Below are positions 10,912 to 21,200 of a stretch of 64,000 nt of DNA, in pieces. Origin of the DNA: Jongsikchunia kroppenstedtii DSM 45133. GTDB lineage: Bacteria > Actinomycetota > Actinomycetes > Mycobacteriales > Mycobacteriaceae. The stretch's first letter is position 1. Each line of letters starts with the position of its first letter. The stretch spans positions 343,059 to 407,058 of the forward strand of contig NZ_AQYG01000049.1 of the NCBI RefSeq assembly GCF_000380485.1. Reading direction: 5' to 3'. Below the pieces are notes generated by a model. It was given only the letters and a program-made list of their open reading frames with translations, had not been told where the DNA came from and did not search any database. A program made the translations under genes and the position numbers.

Positions 10912-11917
10912 TGCGTACTCCTTGGCAATCGCCCACGGCCGAAAACTTGAGATACGGCCTCAACTCCGCAAGGTCGAGGTCATAGCGCACTGACGATACG
11001 GCCGGCTCCGCGCCTTCGCGAAGATCAGACCTGTCAATGCGCGGGAAATCCGAATTGACTGAGCCGATGAGCGTCGATTGAATCGTGAATCGCGTCGCGT
11101 CGACGTCAGTGTCAGACACACCTAACAACGCGGCCCGGTCTCGAATTTCTGGCGCACCTTCGGCTACGCTCAAAATCTCCCCGAGTAGCTCAGCCACCGT
11201 CTTTCCCGAAGAGTTCTCGACGATCTGCCGGATGACCAGGTGCAGGGGCTTGTCATCTGAAAGCGCGAGTTGATCCAGGCCATGAATCGTCAAGGCTGTC
11301 GAGTCCTCGCCGACCGACTTCACCTCGATCGATGCGCCCGGTAGCTCGAAGTCGTGGGGCTTCCTGTTAGGGCCAGTCCACCAATCCGGCCGGAAGCCCT
11401 TGACGTTCTCAACCAGTTCTTGCAGGACTGATAGCTCGCCGAACGCAGCCAGTCGTTCCTGATACGTCAGAGCCCTCGACTCCGCCAGCGTTGCAAAGAG
11501 TCGACGCCACGCAGCCACTGCCGCCGCAGCAGCAGCCGCGGCGTCCTTGGCGCGCCCGACGGCCTCCACCACATCAGCTATCACCTTGTCGAACTGGCCG
11601 TTCAGCACCTCGACGCGGCAATGGATATCCAGGTACAGCCCCTCAATTGTGTCCTTGCGGCCGCCACTGAATCGAAAGTTCCTCGCGTATACGGCAAGCG
11701 GGCTTCGTGTATTGGTCGCAAGCTCCTCCACGCTCTTTGGCACCAGCAGGTGATGGTCGCCCTTCTCGTCCACCGCGAGCGCAAGATGTCTGCCACCGGC
11801 TCGCACGGGGAGGTTCTTCGCCCGCCAGCTCTCGTCGACCTCCGTCCCCGATCGCCCGATATCTGCCCAGTCGATATCTCCTATGCCAAATCGCCCGGCC
11901 ACCGCTATGACTCCCAC
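10901..11917 (-). CDS. PD-(D/E)xK nuclease-type protein (DUF4420)
   Basis: 338-aa protein matching the DUF4420/PD-(D/E)xK motif family found in restriction operons. The likely active site is in the block GPNRKPHDFELPGASIEVKS: Asp about 189 or Glu 191, then Glu 198-Val-Lys 200. The N-terminal region (LALAVDEKGDHHLLVP) and an Ala-rich helix near 125-140 precede it. By family knowledge it should be the DNA-cutting component of the system, acting with the Z1 and GHKL ATPases. It begins inside the end of the Z1 gene (13-bp overlap) and ends inside the GHKL gene start, so expression is coupled. The start is GTG 11917; a GTG five codons in is an alternative. Confidence 0.85.
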   Translation of the reverse strand: MGVIAVAGRFGIGDIDWADIGRSGTEVDESWRAKNLPVRAGGRHLALAVDEKGDHHLLVPKSVEELATNTRSPLAVYARNFRFSGGRKDTIEGLYLDIHCRVEVLNGQFDKVIADVVEAVGRAKDAAAAAAAAVAAWRRLFATLAESRALTYQERLAAFGELSVLQELVENVKGFRPDWWTGPNRKPHDFELPGASIEVKSVGEDSTALTIHGLDQLALSDDKPLHLVIRQIVENSSGKTVAELLGEILSVAEGAPEIRDRAALLGVSDTDVDATRFTIQSTLIGSVNSDFPRIDRSDLREGAEPAVSSVRYDLDLAELRPYLKFSAVGDCQGVRNVE

Positions 11918-14505
11918 ATTTCGTCGTGGGTATCGATTTCCTCAGCGTGGTCAGCCAGCTCGACCGATAGGTGCGTCGACTTCACCGAATCGACACCAGC
12001 GACCGAGTCTGCGGCCCTTGGAAATACGAGCGCCAATCCCATAACCGGACCAACTGCATCCATATTCTCGCGTACTTTTGCACTTCGATCCGAGCCCGGC
12101 TCACTTTCGGGATCGATCGGATACAGGACAAGCAAACCCTTCGATCGCGTCTGCTCATTCTCTATGCGCCGAAGTTTCAGGCTCGCCTCAGTAAGTTTCC
12201 GAGCCTCCGCAACACTCAAACCCTCGATGTCGACGACAAGGTCTTCCTTACTCATCAGGGTCTTAATGTCGGCGATCGATCCACTGTCTCGGTATGGCGC
12301 ACGCTGCACGGTCTTGATTTTCGCACTTCCAACCTCACGGAGGCCGCCTGTGCCCGACATCAAAGCAATATTCCACGATGTCAACTGCGCTTCGTCAAGC
12401 GCGTTCTGCTGCTCGATATACTTGAGGATCATCTTGATGTTCATATCCGCCTGGTCCGGCAGAACGGAGAAATTCTCGAGGAATGTGCGCACACTCGATA
12501 CTGTTACATTCTTGAACAGGCGGCCACCATTCGGCAGGGTGCTCTGCCCCATTCTAGACGAGTCGGCAAGCAACCGTTCGGCTGCCATCCAATTGTTTTC
12601 CAGCCAATCTTTATCATAGCGCTTGAAGAACCGCGTCTGCAATCGCGCGCCGGCGTACGACGTGCGTTGCGGTAGCGCCGCACCCATCTTTGCGGTCACC
12701 CGCAGCGTCGGGTGTGTCCGTATCTTCACCGCCGCCTCTTGGGGTGTGATGTTCTGAAGCTCGTATACGGCCATATCCTGGCGCATCTCATGTTCCACGA
12801 GAGCTAGATGCCTGAAAGCGTGCTCCAAGCTCTTTGTAGTCCAGATCCGCGGAAGATCTTCGTAGCCGACTCTGAATCCGAACCAGCGCCCCATCTGGAG
12901 CAGCGTGTCATATGTGTTCGTAGGACGAATAAAGAGGCTCGAAACCAGACCTTCAAGGGTAATTCCCCTAGAGAGCGTATTCCCGCCGATCGCGATGATA
13001 GTGTTAGTCGTCCCATTTTCGTAGTTTAACCGCTCGTCACTACGATAATTGTCGACTATAATCTTGATATCCGCGATCACTTCAGGAATTTTTTCAAGAA
13101 TCGCATCGAAGCTTTCAGCTCGACGTCCCCAATCTTCGGCCGGGACTCTTGACGTCTCATCAAACCACTGCGAACGCAATTCACCGATAATTCCAGCATC
13201 CATTACAGACCCCGATACCGCCTCACTCAGCATCTCGATCTCGCGATCGATGACCGGAACATATTTATCGTGAACCGCCGTCTGGAATGAGGTATGGATC
13301 AGCATCGAGCTATCACCAGCGTCGCCGCGCACCCACCGGGCGGCTGTCGCCAGCACGAACCATCTAAGCGCTAGACGAAGTCCATCGGTAACCACAGGAA
13401 CGAAGCCATCGACTTCCCTTTTCGACATCGGCCGAAGCTTGAACTCATCCTCATCTGGGATGCTGCGCACCATGTCGTAGCCGTCGACATCAGCCTGGCC
13501 TACCCCCGGGTCATCACGACCGAAAAGCATTTCCGGCCCGAAGTACCCTTTCGGCTGCGGCAGAGGGTAAATAAAGTCGCGCGGATATAGGTCGTCTTCA
13601 TCCGATGGGTCGATGAAGACATTCGCGAAAGGAGTGGCCGTATAGCCTATGTATGTTCCGCGTGGCATCAGAGCGAGAATATCTCGGATCAACGGGTTAA
13701 TTGTTGCCGTTTCCACCGAGGCCTGGTCCGCCTCGTCATCGATCACGAGTACAGATGCAGCCTTAAGCGCGTTACGCGCCTCCGGGCGGCCTAGCCACTT
13801 CAAGAGCTTTTTCAGAACTGCCGCATTCTTCTTGACGACCAGTAGTGAGGTCTTGTCGTGTGCAGTAAGGAACTGCACTGCGTCCTGTTTGTGCGGACCG
13901 GTCTTCGCGTCGACTCCGACCTTCGTAAGGTCGAAGTCGCCACCGAGGCCGGTGATGGTGAACCAACGCTCGGAGTTCCCCTCGACCAGGTCTTCGTTCA
14001 GTCGCTCCTGCGTCTGCTCACGCAATGCATTATGAATGCCGGCGAGGACAATTATCATTCGGTAGTTCCGATCGGCCAATTTTGCCGCAACCGCCGTGAA
14101 GTTCGTTGTCTTGCCGCTCTGAATGAAACCCACGACAAGTCCTCTTGCGGACCGCGGAGGCCCCGACGGCGCCGGAGTCAACCTTACGATCGTGTCCGAC
14201 GCGCTGTTGAGCGAAGGAATCAGCGATTCGCGCCCCTTTGTGATCAACTTCTGACGGAACTGAGCCCACCGCGGGTCTGAGGGCAACGCCCCTTGATACC
14301 AGGACTCTTCATGGCGCGGCTTCAATACTGGACCGCCGGTCTGCACTTCGGCAACATTGGAGTTGAACCGGGCTGCCAACTGCTCAGCGGTCTCCTCGTC
14401 GATCATCCCGGCCCCGACAAGGTAGTCCGCAGCATTCTCTGCACCACCGTGCTGCATCGCCCAATTAGCAAACACCTCGAACAGATTTTCGAGATCCCTG
14501 GTCAT
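11905..14505 (-). CDS. Z1-domain superfamily-II ATPase/helicase-like protein
   Basis: 866-aa protein with a Z1 domain, a superfamily-II helicase-like ATPase found with restriction systems. Walker A is GFIQSGKTT (about 126-134), and Walker B is VLVIDDEADQAS (Asp-Asp-Glu-Ala-Asp, about 254-263). Later helicase motifs include YTATPFANVFIDP and the block GNTLSRGITLEG plus QMGRWFGFR, which contains the arginine-finger-type residues of motif VI. It presumably couples ATP hydrolysis to DNA movement or remodelling before cleavage. It follows the methyltransferase by 55 bp (ATG 14505). GC in 12000-14500 is clearly lower than in flanking recBCD and gdhA, with A/T-ending codons frequent, which fits horizontal transfer. 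Confidence 0.92.
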   Translation of the reverse strand: MTRDLENLFEVFANWAMQHGGAENAADYLVGAGMIDEETAEQLAARFNSNVAEVQTGGPVLKPRHEESWYQGALPSDPRWAQFRQKLITKGRESLIPSLNSASDTIVRLTPAPSGPPRSARGLVVGFIQSGKTTNFTAVAAKLADRNYRMIIVLAGIHNALREQTQERLNEDLVEGNSERWFTITGLGGDFDLTKVGVDAKTGPHKQDAVQFLTAHDKTSLLVVKKNAAVLKKLLKWLGRPEARNALKAASVLVIDDEADQASVETATINPLIRDILALMPRGTYIGYTATPFANVFIDPSDEDDLYPRDFIYPLPQPKGYFGPEMLFGRDDPGVGQADVDGYDMVRSIPDEDEFKLRPMSKREVDGFVPVVTDGLRLALRWFVLATAARWVRGDAGDSSMLIHTSFQTAVHDKYVPVIDREIEMLSEAVSGSVMDAGIIGELRSQWFDETSRVPAEDWGRRAESFDAILEKIPEVIADIKIIVDNYRSDERLNYENGTTNTIIAIGGNTLSRGITLEGLVSSLFIRPTNTYDTLLQMGRWFGFRVGYEDLPRIWTTKSLEHAFRHLALVEHEMRQDMAVYELQNITPQEAAVKIRTHPTLRVTAKMGAALPQRTSYAGARLQTRFFKRYDKDWLENNWMAAERLLADSSRMGQSTLPNGGRLFKNVTVSSVRTFLENFSVLPDQADMNIKMILKYIEQQNALDEAQLTSWNIALMSGTGGLREVGSAKIKTVQRAPYRDSGSIADIKTLMSKEDLVVDIEGLSVAEARKLTEASLKLRRIENEQTRSKGLLVLYPIDPESEPGSDRSAKVRENMDAVGPVMGLALVFPRAADSVAGVDSVKSTHLSVELADHAEEIDTHDEMWES

Positions 14506-14560
14506 ACTCCCCCTTCAGTGAACCTAGTTGGCGTAAGAGCTGGTCTGGCCATACAGAAAA

Positions 14561-15856
14561 TTACGCTTTGACTGAAATCCTGGCGGGCCGGCCTGAGCGT
14601 TCAGCCGGAATAACTCTCTCGAGGAGAACACGATCGGACGTTGCTCCATGATGAATCGCAGCCAGTTCGACAGAGCGGTCCGGCGAACCCACGAGCCTTG
14701 TCACAGAGTCCGCGCCGAAGCCATCACCGACTACCGTCGCCCGCAACCGCTTTGCCGTCGCCCGGGTTGGAGCGCCCCACGCCCCAACCCGGGTTTCGAA
14801 GAACTGATCGCTCAGTTCCGGAGCTGCGCCCACCAGCCACGCCAGCACATGCGCCCCTAGTCGCGGTGGGATCGCGTTGCCGATCTGCTGGGAGATGTCG
14901 CTCCCGCTCCATGGGTAGTCGATAGGAAAGGTTTGCAATCGACCGGCCTCCGAGTGGCCAAAACGTCGCTCGCCGCCTCCGCCCATCTTCACCCTGTTCC
15001 GAGACACCTTGCCGGTCACCGTGAACGCGGGTTGATCGTGGCGACGACGGCATCGAGTACTCGCATCTCCACCTAGGGAGTAGTTCGAGATCACCGTGAA
15101 CGGTTCATTCCAGGCAAGCGCTTCACCCATGCTGATCCACTTAGGTCGGCCAGTCGAGGGATCCAAACGCGGTCGTGCTCCTGCCGACGTCACGCTGTAC
15201 TTCTGATGCGTCGGTTGCGGGAGGTTGACATTCATACCGTCTACTTGCCAGCGCGCCGCGAGGACCGCTCGACGGCGCGTCTGCGGGACTCCGTATTCCT
15301 CGGTTCGCAGCACAGCAACATCTGCCCCATACCCTTTGCTCTCGAGCACCCGCGCCATCGCCTCCCATACCGGCTTTACCGCTGGCACTTGCTCTAGCAG
15401 AATCGCCTCAAACGGTCGCCCGGCATCCAGCGCGAGAAGCGCCCAGATCAAGGGCTGCAGCACTAGTCCGGTGCGCGGATCGTCGTGCTGCTGCACCTCC
15501 TCGTTGACCTCATTGACCCGGCCGTCGCCCAACATCTCGACCAGCTCGATCACGCGTGCCAGAGCCCGGCGACCATGACCCTTTCCTGCAACAGTGAACG
15601 TCTGGCAGGGCGGCCCCCCGGCCAACACGTTTATCGATTCGGTGAAATCGGTTGGCTTCCATTCGGTTACATCACACAAGATGGAACTGAGGCCCGCCGC
15701 TTCCCGGGTTTCTACCGCGGACTCATCGAACTCGATGCCGATCGAGGGAACGCCCAGCCAATGGGCCGCGACATCCAAGCCGCCAGGACCAGCAAACAGG
15801 TCCACGATCATCGGAGACTCCAATGGCGGCAGCTGCCCAGTCCTGTCGTCGGTCAT
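14561..15856 (-). CDS. DNA (cytosine-5) methyltransferase
   Basis: C5-cytosine methyltransferase, 431 aa from ATG 15856. It shows motif I DLFAGPGGLD, motif IV GGPPCQTF with the catalytic Cys (about 84), motif VI as LEQVPA (Glu-Gln-Val instead of the common Glu-Asn-Val), motif VIII VPQTRRRAVLAAR, a rather short target-recognition region (about 200-290), motif IX-like RLQTFP and motif X QQIGNAIPPRLG. A helical C-terminal extension of about 70 aa is unusual for the family. It should mark self DNA with 5-methylcytosine for the downstream restriction genes. The frame is open to a TTG at 15919, but neither start has a clear ribosome site. It is divergent from vsr. Confidence 0.93.
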   Translation of the reverse strand: MTDDRTGQLPPLESPMIVDLFAGPGGLDVAAHWLGVPSIGIEFDESAVETREAAGLSSILCDVTEWKPTDFTESINVLAGGPPCQTFTVAGKGHGRRALARVIELVEMLGDGRVNEVNEEVQQHDDPRTGLVLQPLIWALLALDAGRPFEAILLEQVPAVKPVWEAMARVLESKGYGADVAVLRTEEYGVPQTRRRAVLAARWQVDGMNVNLPQPTHQKYSVTSAGARPRLDPSTGRPKWISMGEALAWNEPFTVISNYSLGGDASTRCRRRHDQPAFTVTGKVSRNRVKMGGGGERRFGHSEAGRLQTFPIDYPWSGSDISQQIGNAIPPRLGAHVLAWLVGAAPELSDQFFETRVGAWGAPTRATAKRLRATVVGDGFGADSVTRLVGSPDRSVELAAIHHGATSDRVLLERVIPAERSGRPARISVKA

Positions 15857-15972
15857 GGAATGCACATTAGCCGGCACCGCCGACACGATGTGGGCAGCGC
15901 GCCGGCCATATTCGGACAAAATCTCGGTCAGTCCACGCGAGCAGACCTCGCCTCCGGACGAGCGACGCTAGC

Positions 15973-16389
15973 GTGGTGAGCGTGACATCGTGGGCGAGCT
16001 CGGAGGGATCCCGACGATCCATGCAATCGAATCGACGTCGCGATACGCAGCCCGAGGTCCGAGTGCGCCGACTCCTGCACGCCGCAGGCCTTCGCTACCG
16101 AGTGGACTTCGCGCCCCTCGGCGGGCGGCGCCGCGCCGACATAGTGTTCACCCGCCGTCAAATCGCCGTGTTCATCGACGGGTGCTACTGGCATGGATGT
16201 CCCGAGCACGCAACTCTTCCCAAACGCAATGCCGACTACTGGCTGCCCAAGCTGAAGCGCAACATTGAACGCGATCGGGAGACCGACGCGTCGCTTCGAG
16301 CAGCGGGATGGCAGGTGCTGCGCTTCTGGGAACACGAGGACCCTGATGCAGTCAGCAGTTCGATCATCGACTCAATCCGCAATCAATAG
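15973..16389 (+). CDS. vsr: Very short patch repair endonuclease (Vsr)
   Basis: 138-aa Vsr endonuclease. It nicks 5' of the T in T:G mismatches that arise when 5-methylcytosine deaminates, starting very-short-patch repair. Family blocks are all present: RRSMQSNRRRDTQPEVRVRRLLHAAGLRYRVD, GGRRRADIVF (metal-binding Asp), FIDGCYWHGCPEHATLP (His/Cys zinc ligands and catalytic His), NADYWLPKLKRNIERDRETD and GWQVLRFWEHE. It is divergent from the cytosine-5 methyltransferase, its normal genomic partner, and likely protects the host from mutation at methylated sites. Several GTG codons (15973, 15976, 15982) could start translation; the family N-terminus (SWASSEG) favours 15982. Confidence 0.93.
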   Translation: MVSVTSWASSEGSRRSMQSNRRRDTQPEVRVRRLLHAAGLRYRVDFAPLGGRRRADIVFTRRQIAVFIDGCYWHGCPEHATLPKRNADYWLPKLKRNIERDRETDASLRAAGWQVLRFWEHEDPDAVSSSIIDSIRNQ

Positions 16390-16437
16390 TCGCCCGAGTA
16401 GGGCCCGCCGCACTGCGCTTCGCGCCGTACCCGCGTA

Positions 16438-18255
16438 TCAGCATCCATTGGTCAGCGCCAGACCCGAGGCTCGCATGACTCGGTGCGTCACCGCCTCGGC
16501 CACCTCAGCAGCGGAACCGACGATCCGTACCCGCTCCCGGGCCCGCGTGACCGCCGTGTAGAGCAGCTCCCGGGTCAGCAACACTGATCCTTCCTCCGGG
16601 AGCACTACGGTGACGGCGTCGTACTGGCTTCCCTGGCTCCGGTGGATTGTCATGGCATAGACGGTCTGCACGTCCGAGATGGCGGTCGGGTGCATGAGGA
16701 TCGGATCGCCGCCACGTCCGAAGGCCGCCATCAGCGATTCTCCCTGCGCCACAATCACGCCCGTGTCGCCGTTGTAGATCCGCGCCTCGTGATCGTTCTG
16801 CGTGACCATCAGCGGCTGGCCGGCATACGGATGCGCCGGATCGAGGCGAACACCGATGCTCTCCCCCACCCATTCCATGGCCCGCTGCGCCCATTGCTCG
16901 ACGCCGTACGGCCCCTCACGGTGCGCACACAGCAGTCGGTGCCGCTCCAACCCGGCCAACGCTGCTGCAACGTTGCCTTCTAACGCAGCCGCAGTCACCT
17001 CACCTGACGACTCAACCACGTCGTCACGCAGCCCCGCCAAATCATCGGGCGCACACAGCGTTACCTGATCGGACTCGGCAATGATCCGCAGCACCTCATC
17101 GGCGTCCCCAACCCGAATGGCCTCGGCAACCGCCGCAATGTCGCCGCCGAACCGCCGACCGCGCGTCAGCCGGATCACGCCCGCACCCAGTCGCGATCGC
17201 TCCCCATCTGTTAAGGCTTCCGCGCCCGATGCCGACAGATCCGCAGAAACCAGTTCCTCCACAACTGGATTCACCGATCCGACCAGTGGCCGCGCGACCA
17301 GGTCGGCCAGCACCGCACCCGCATCAACCGACGTCAGCTGATCCGGATCGCCGACCAGGATCAGCCGCGTATCTGCGCGCACCGCCTCCAGCAGCCGGCA
17401 CATCAAGGTCAGCGACACCATCGATGTCTCGTCGACGACGATGACGTCGTACGGCAGCCGGTTGTGCGCGTCATGCGCAAACCTGTTCTTGGACCCCGGT
17501 TTCCAGCCCAGCAGCCGGTGCAGTGTCATCGCCGATAGCTTCGGCAGTCCCAGCTCCGCGGCCTGCTCAGCGACCGCCTCCTCGAGACGCGCTGCCGCCT
17601 TTCCGGTCGGCGCCGCCAGGCCGATCCGCAGTCCTGCACCCTCGGATTGCAGCAACAGCGCCAGCACCCGGGCGACGGTATGCGTCTTACCGGTACCCGG
17701 CCCGCCCGCGATCACCGTCGTCCACATCGACGCGGCCAGCGCCGCCGCAATACGCTGCCGATCGGGTGCCACGGCGCCCGCGAACAACGCATCGAGATCC
17801 GCTGCCGATACCCCCACCGCCGGGAACGATGAACCTCGCGCATCGAGGATGTGCCGAATCGACTGCTCCTGCAGGTAGTACCGCTCCAGATAGAGCAGCC
17901 ACCCGTCATCGGTCTGCACGAGCCGCAGCGGCCGCAGCTCACCGCGATCCGATCCGTTCACGAGCACGCTGTCCGATACCGCCGCGACGATCTCGTCCAC
18001 CGTCGGCCAGGGCAGCTCGTCGATATCGCCCTCGAAATCCTCGATACCGATCTCGCGCAGGCGATTCAGATCCAGGCATACCGAGCCGGCCCGCACCGCG
18101 CGCACCGTGAAGGCCGCCGCCAGGTCCACGGTCGGATCGCTCGAGTCGGCCAATGACGAGAGCCGGAGCGCCACATGGATATCCGATGCGGCGAGGATTC
18201 CCGCCTCGTTGAATTCGCGAAGCGCGCCGCTCGCGCGCTGCACCACCAGACTCAT
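16438..18255 (-). CDS. recD: RecBCD subunit RecD (exodeoxyribonuclease V alpha)
   Basis: 605-aa RecD, the fast 5'-to-3' superfamily-1B helicase of the RecBCD double-strand-break repair enzyme. Walker A is VIAGGPGTGKTHTV (about 155-170), Walker B is VIVVDETSMVSL, followed by RLILVGDPDQLTSVDAGAVL. The C-terminal UvrD-like part has VYAMTIHRSQGSQYDAVTVVLP and LLYTAVTRARERVRIVG. The ATG at 18255 overlaps the recB stop (ATGA), showing translational coupling; the longer open frame upstream runs inside recB. It is the last gene of the recC-recB-recD operon, and its stop is 48 bp from the vsr stop, convergent. Confidence 0.96.
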   Translation of the reverse strand: MSLVVQRASGALREFNEAGILAASDIHVALRLSSLADSSDPTVDLAAAFTVRAVRAGSVCLDLNRLREIGIEDFEGDIDELPWPTVDEIVAAVSDSVLVNGSDRGELRPLRLVQTDDGWLLYLERYYLQEQSIRHILDARGSSFPAVGVSAADLDALFAGAVAPDRQRIAAALAASMWTTVIAGGPGTGKTHTVARVLALLLQSEGAGLRIGLAAPTGKAAARLEEAVAEQAAELGLPKLSAMTLHRLLGWKPGSKNRFAHDAHNRLPYDVIVVDETSMVSLTLMCRLLEAVRADTRLILVGDPDQLTSVDAGAVLADLVARPLVGSVNPVVEELVSADLSASGAEALTDGERSRLGAGVIRLTRGRRFGGDIAAVAEAIRVGDADEVLRIIAESDQVTLCAPDDLAGLRDDVVESSGEVTAAALEGNVAAALAGLERHRLLCAHREGPYGVEQWAQRAMEWVGESIGVRLDPAHPYAGQPLMVTQNDHEARIYNGDTGVIVAQGESLMAAFGRGGDPILMHPTAISDVQTVYAMTIHRSQGSQYDAVTVVLPEEGSVLLTRELLYTAVTRARERVRIVGSAAEVAEAVTHRVMRASGLALTNGC

Positions 18256-21200
18256 CCGAACAACTCCATCTGTCCGGCGTCCGGGTCGGGGGCCACGGTC
18301 ACGCCCGCAAGCAGGTCCGACAGTTCGACGATCAACGCGGCCGGCGGTTCCCAGTCGAACACTCCGCAGCCGTCCGGCGTATCCGGCCCCGCCATCCCGC
18401 GTACGAACAGATAGCGGACGCCACCCAGATGCACCGCCGGATCGTAGTCGGGCAACCGCCACCGCAAGAAACGATGCAGCGCAACGCAGTACAGCAACGC
18501 TTGCAAGGGATAGTGCGAGCGGAGCATCTCGCCGGCCATGGCGTCACGATCGAAGTTCCGTACGGTCAAATCGCCGGCGACGATCCGGTTGGTCTTGTAG
18601 TCCACCACCACGTACTGGCCGTCAACCCGCAGCACCGAGTCGATGCTTCCGGTCAGGTAGCCGCGCAACGCCGTCGGCTCCAACTCGCGGAGCAGCGACG
18701 GATACGACGCCAGCGAATCGCCACCGGGTAGCAGCCGTGACAGCAGACCCGCGATGTCATGCAGCGTCACTTCGGCAACCGTCTCGTCGCCACCCGCAAG
18801 CGGCAGCTCGAACTCTAACTCCGCCAGATGATCTCGCGGGGCCACCTCGGCAAGCGTGAACCCGCCACAGGGCGTGCGCATCGCCAGCCCCAGGGCGTGT
18901 GCCAGCGCGTCCGGGTCGATGTCGAACAATCGCTCCGCGACCGCCTCCCGGCACTGGGCGCGCAGTTCGGCATCCAGATCGGCCGCGGCGGTGTCCACGA
19001 ACTCCAGCACTTCATGCACCAGCGTTCCGAATGCGGCGCCCGCGGGCAGCCCATTCATCGGCGACGGTAAGGCATCGTCCTCCCCGGCGTCGACAGCCGG
19101 TATCTCCGAATCCGATTCGTCATCCTTGACGTCTTCCTCGGCTTCGCTGCGTACGCCGGGCGTCTCGTGTGCGGCGGCCGTCAACGCCGAATACGACGTC
19201 CGACGCCACTCCATGTCGAGCGTCCGTCGCAGCCGCGCGACCGCCAACTCCTCGACGACCACGTCCGAGTCTTCATGCGCCTCGACCTGATCCGTGACGT
19301 CGACCTTCTCTACCGACACGAATTCCGGCGTCCACGCCTCAAGCCTCTCGGCGACCTCCGCGTCCGACGGCACCTTCGTGCTGTTCGGCAATGTTGGGTC
19401 GTCGTGCTTGCGGCCGAACAGCATTCGGTGCAGCGGTGCGGCCGGCGTCGAGAACGCCGGCGCCCACCAGACGACCACCTGGCTGCAGGCCCGGGTCAGC
19501 GCGACGTACAGCAAGCGCAGCTCTTCGCCCATTCCCTCGTTGTGATGCTGCGATTGCCGTTGCGCATATCCGGGCGCGTCCTTGCCGCCGACGTCCAGCA
19601 TCCGCTTCCCGCTCGAGTCATGGAACAGCAGCACGTCCTCGTTGGGGTTCTTCGGAGCGTCCCAACCGAACGGCACGTAGACGATGGGAAATTCGAGCCC
19701 CTTACTGCGGTGCACCGTGGCGATCTGTACCGCCGCCGCGTCGCTGTCCAGGCGGCGGCTGCGTTCCTTGGCGTCGCCGATGACCGGGTTCTTGATGCGC
19801 GCGGTGAGCCAGCGCGACAACGCGGCCAGGCCCAGCCCGTCACTGGCGGCGACCGCGTTGAGCAGCTGGCCGATGTGCCGCAGGTCGGTCAGAATTCGCT
19901 CGCCGCCGGTCTTTTCCAGCAGCCGCGCCTCCAGCGACCGCTGCACAGACACCCGTTCGGTGACGGCCGCCAATCCCGACGTGACAAACAGGGCGGCCAG
20001 GTCCCGCAGCTCCGACGCCACCTCGGCGACCGCATCGTCGCCACCGGAATCCAGATCGCCGACGGTCAAACCCCACAACGACGTCAGCGCGGCCAGTCGT
20101 GCCCGATCGGGCCGCCGCGGCTGTTCCAGAGCCTCGAGAAGCCAGAGCCATTCGTGCGCGGCATGGGTTTCCCACACGCTGGCGCCACCCGCGAGGACTG
20201 ACGGAACACCGCATCGATCGAGCGCATTGCGCACCATTTCGGCCTGCACACCTGTACGAACGAGCACCGCGATATCGCCGGCGCCCACCACACGACCGTC
20301 GAATATCGGTGCGCTGCCGAGGAATCGGACGATGTCTCGCGCGACATCGTTGGCCACCGTCCGTCGTTGCGCGCCGATCGCCGGGTATCCCGACTTGTTC
20401 TTCGGGCCCGCATGATTGCGATCGCGGTATCGCAGCCGCAATGCCGGACGCCCGTCGATCCGCGACTTCTGTTGGTGCGCCTGCACCGAGTGCGCGACGA
20501 TCTGCGAATGGCCCAGCGCCAGGCCGCCGTACACCTGGTCGAGGGCCCCGACGAGTCCGGAATCGCTGCGCCAGTTGGTATCGAGTACCCGATGGTCGTC
20601 CGCGACAGCCACAGCATCGAGATAGCTGAGTACCTCGGCGCCGCGGAACGCATAGATCGCCTGCTTGGGATCGCCTACCAGCACCATCGGCAATTGACCG
20701 TGAAAGAGCGTCCGGAAGATGCGCCACTGCACCGGATCGGTGTCCTGGAACTCATCGACCAGCACCACCCGGAACTGCCGTCGGATTCGCCCGGCGGCCA
20801 CCGGCCCCTGCTCCGGGTCGCGCAATGCGTTGTCCAGCAAGGTCAGCAGATCGTCGTAGTCGCGCACCCCTTGCCGCAGCTTGCGTTTCGCGACCTCCTT
20901 GCGCGCCGCCTTGGCGAATGTGACGCGATGCCATTCGGGCGTCTCGGCGTCGAATTCGGCGACCAGACCGGCCTGCCGGTCCCCGATCACCGCGACGGCC
21001 AGCTTGTGCGCCAACACTGGTTTGATCGGCGGATTGTCGGTGCCGCTGTACGCGCTCAGGTACAGGTCATCGACGACCTCGCTGATCAGGTCGGTCGCGG
21101 ATTCGACCACGGTGTAGTCATTGTCGGTATCCCCGGCCACACCCAGCCCGTCCAGCATCCGTTGGCAGAAGCCGTGGGTGGTGACGATGGTGGCGGAATC

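Noticed and set aside
7377..16389. DISARM, BREX or type I restriction as the identity of the island
   Set aside because: No DrmB/DUF1998, PglZ, BrxL, HsdR or HsdS signatures; the methyltransferase is C5-cytosine and the ATPases are Z1 and GHKL types.
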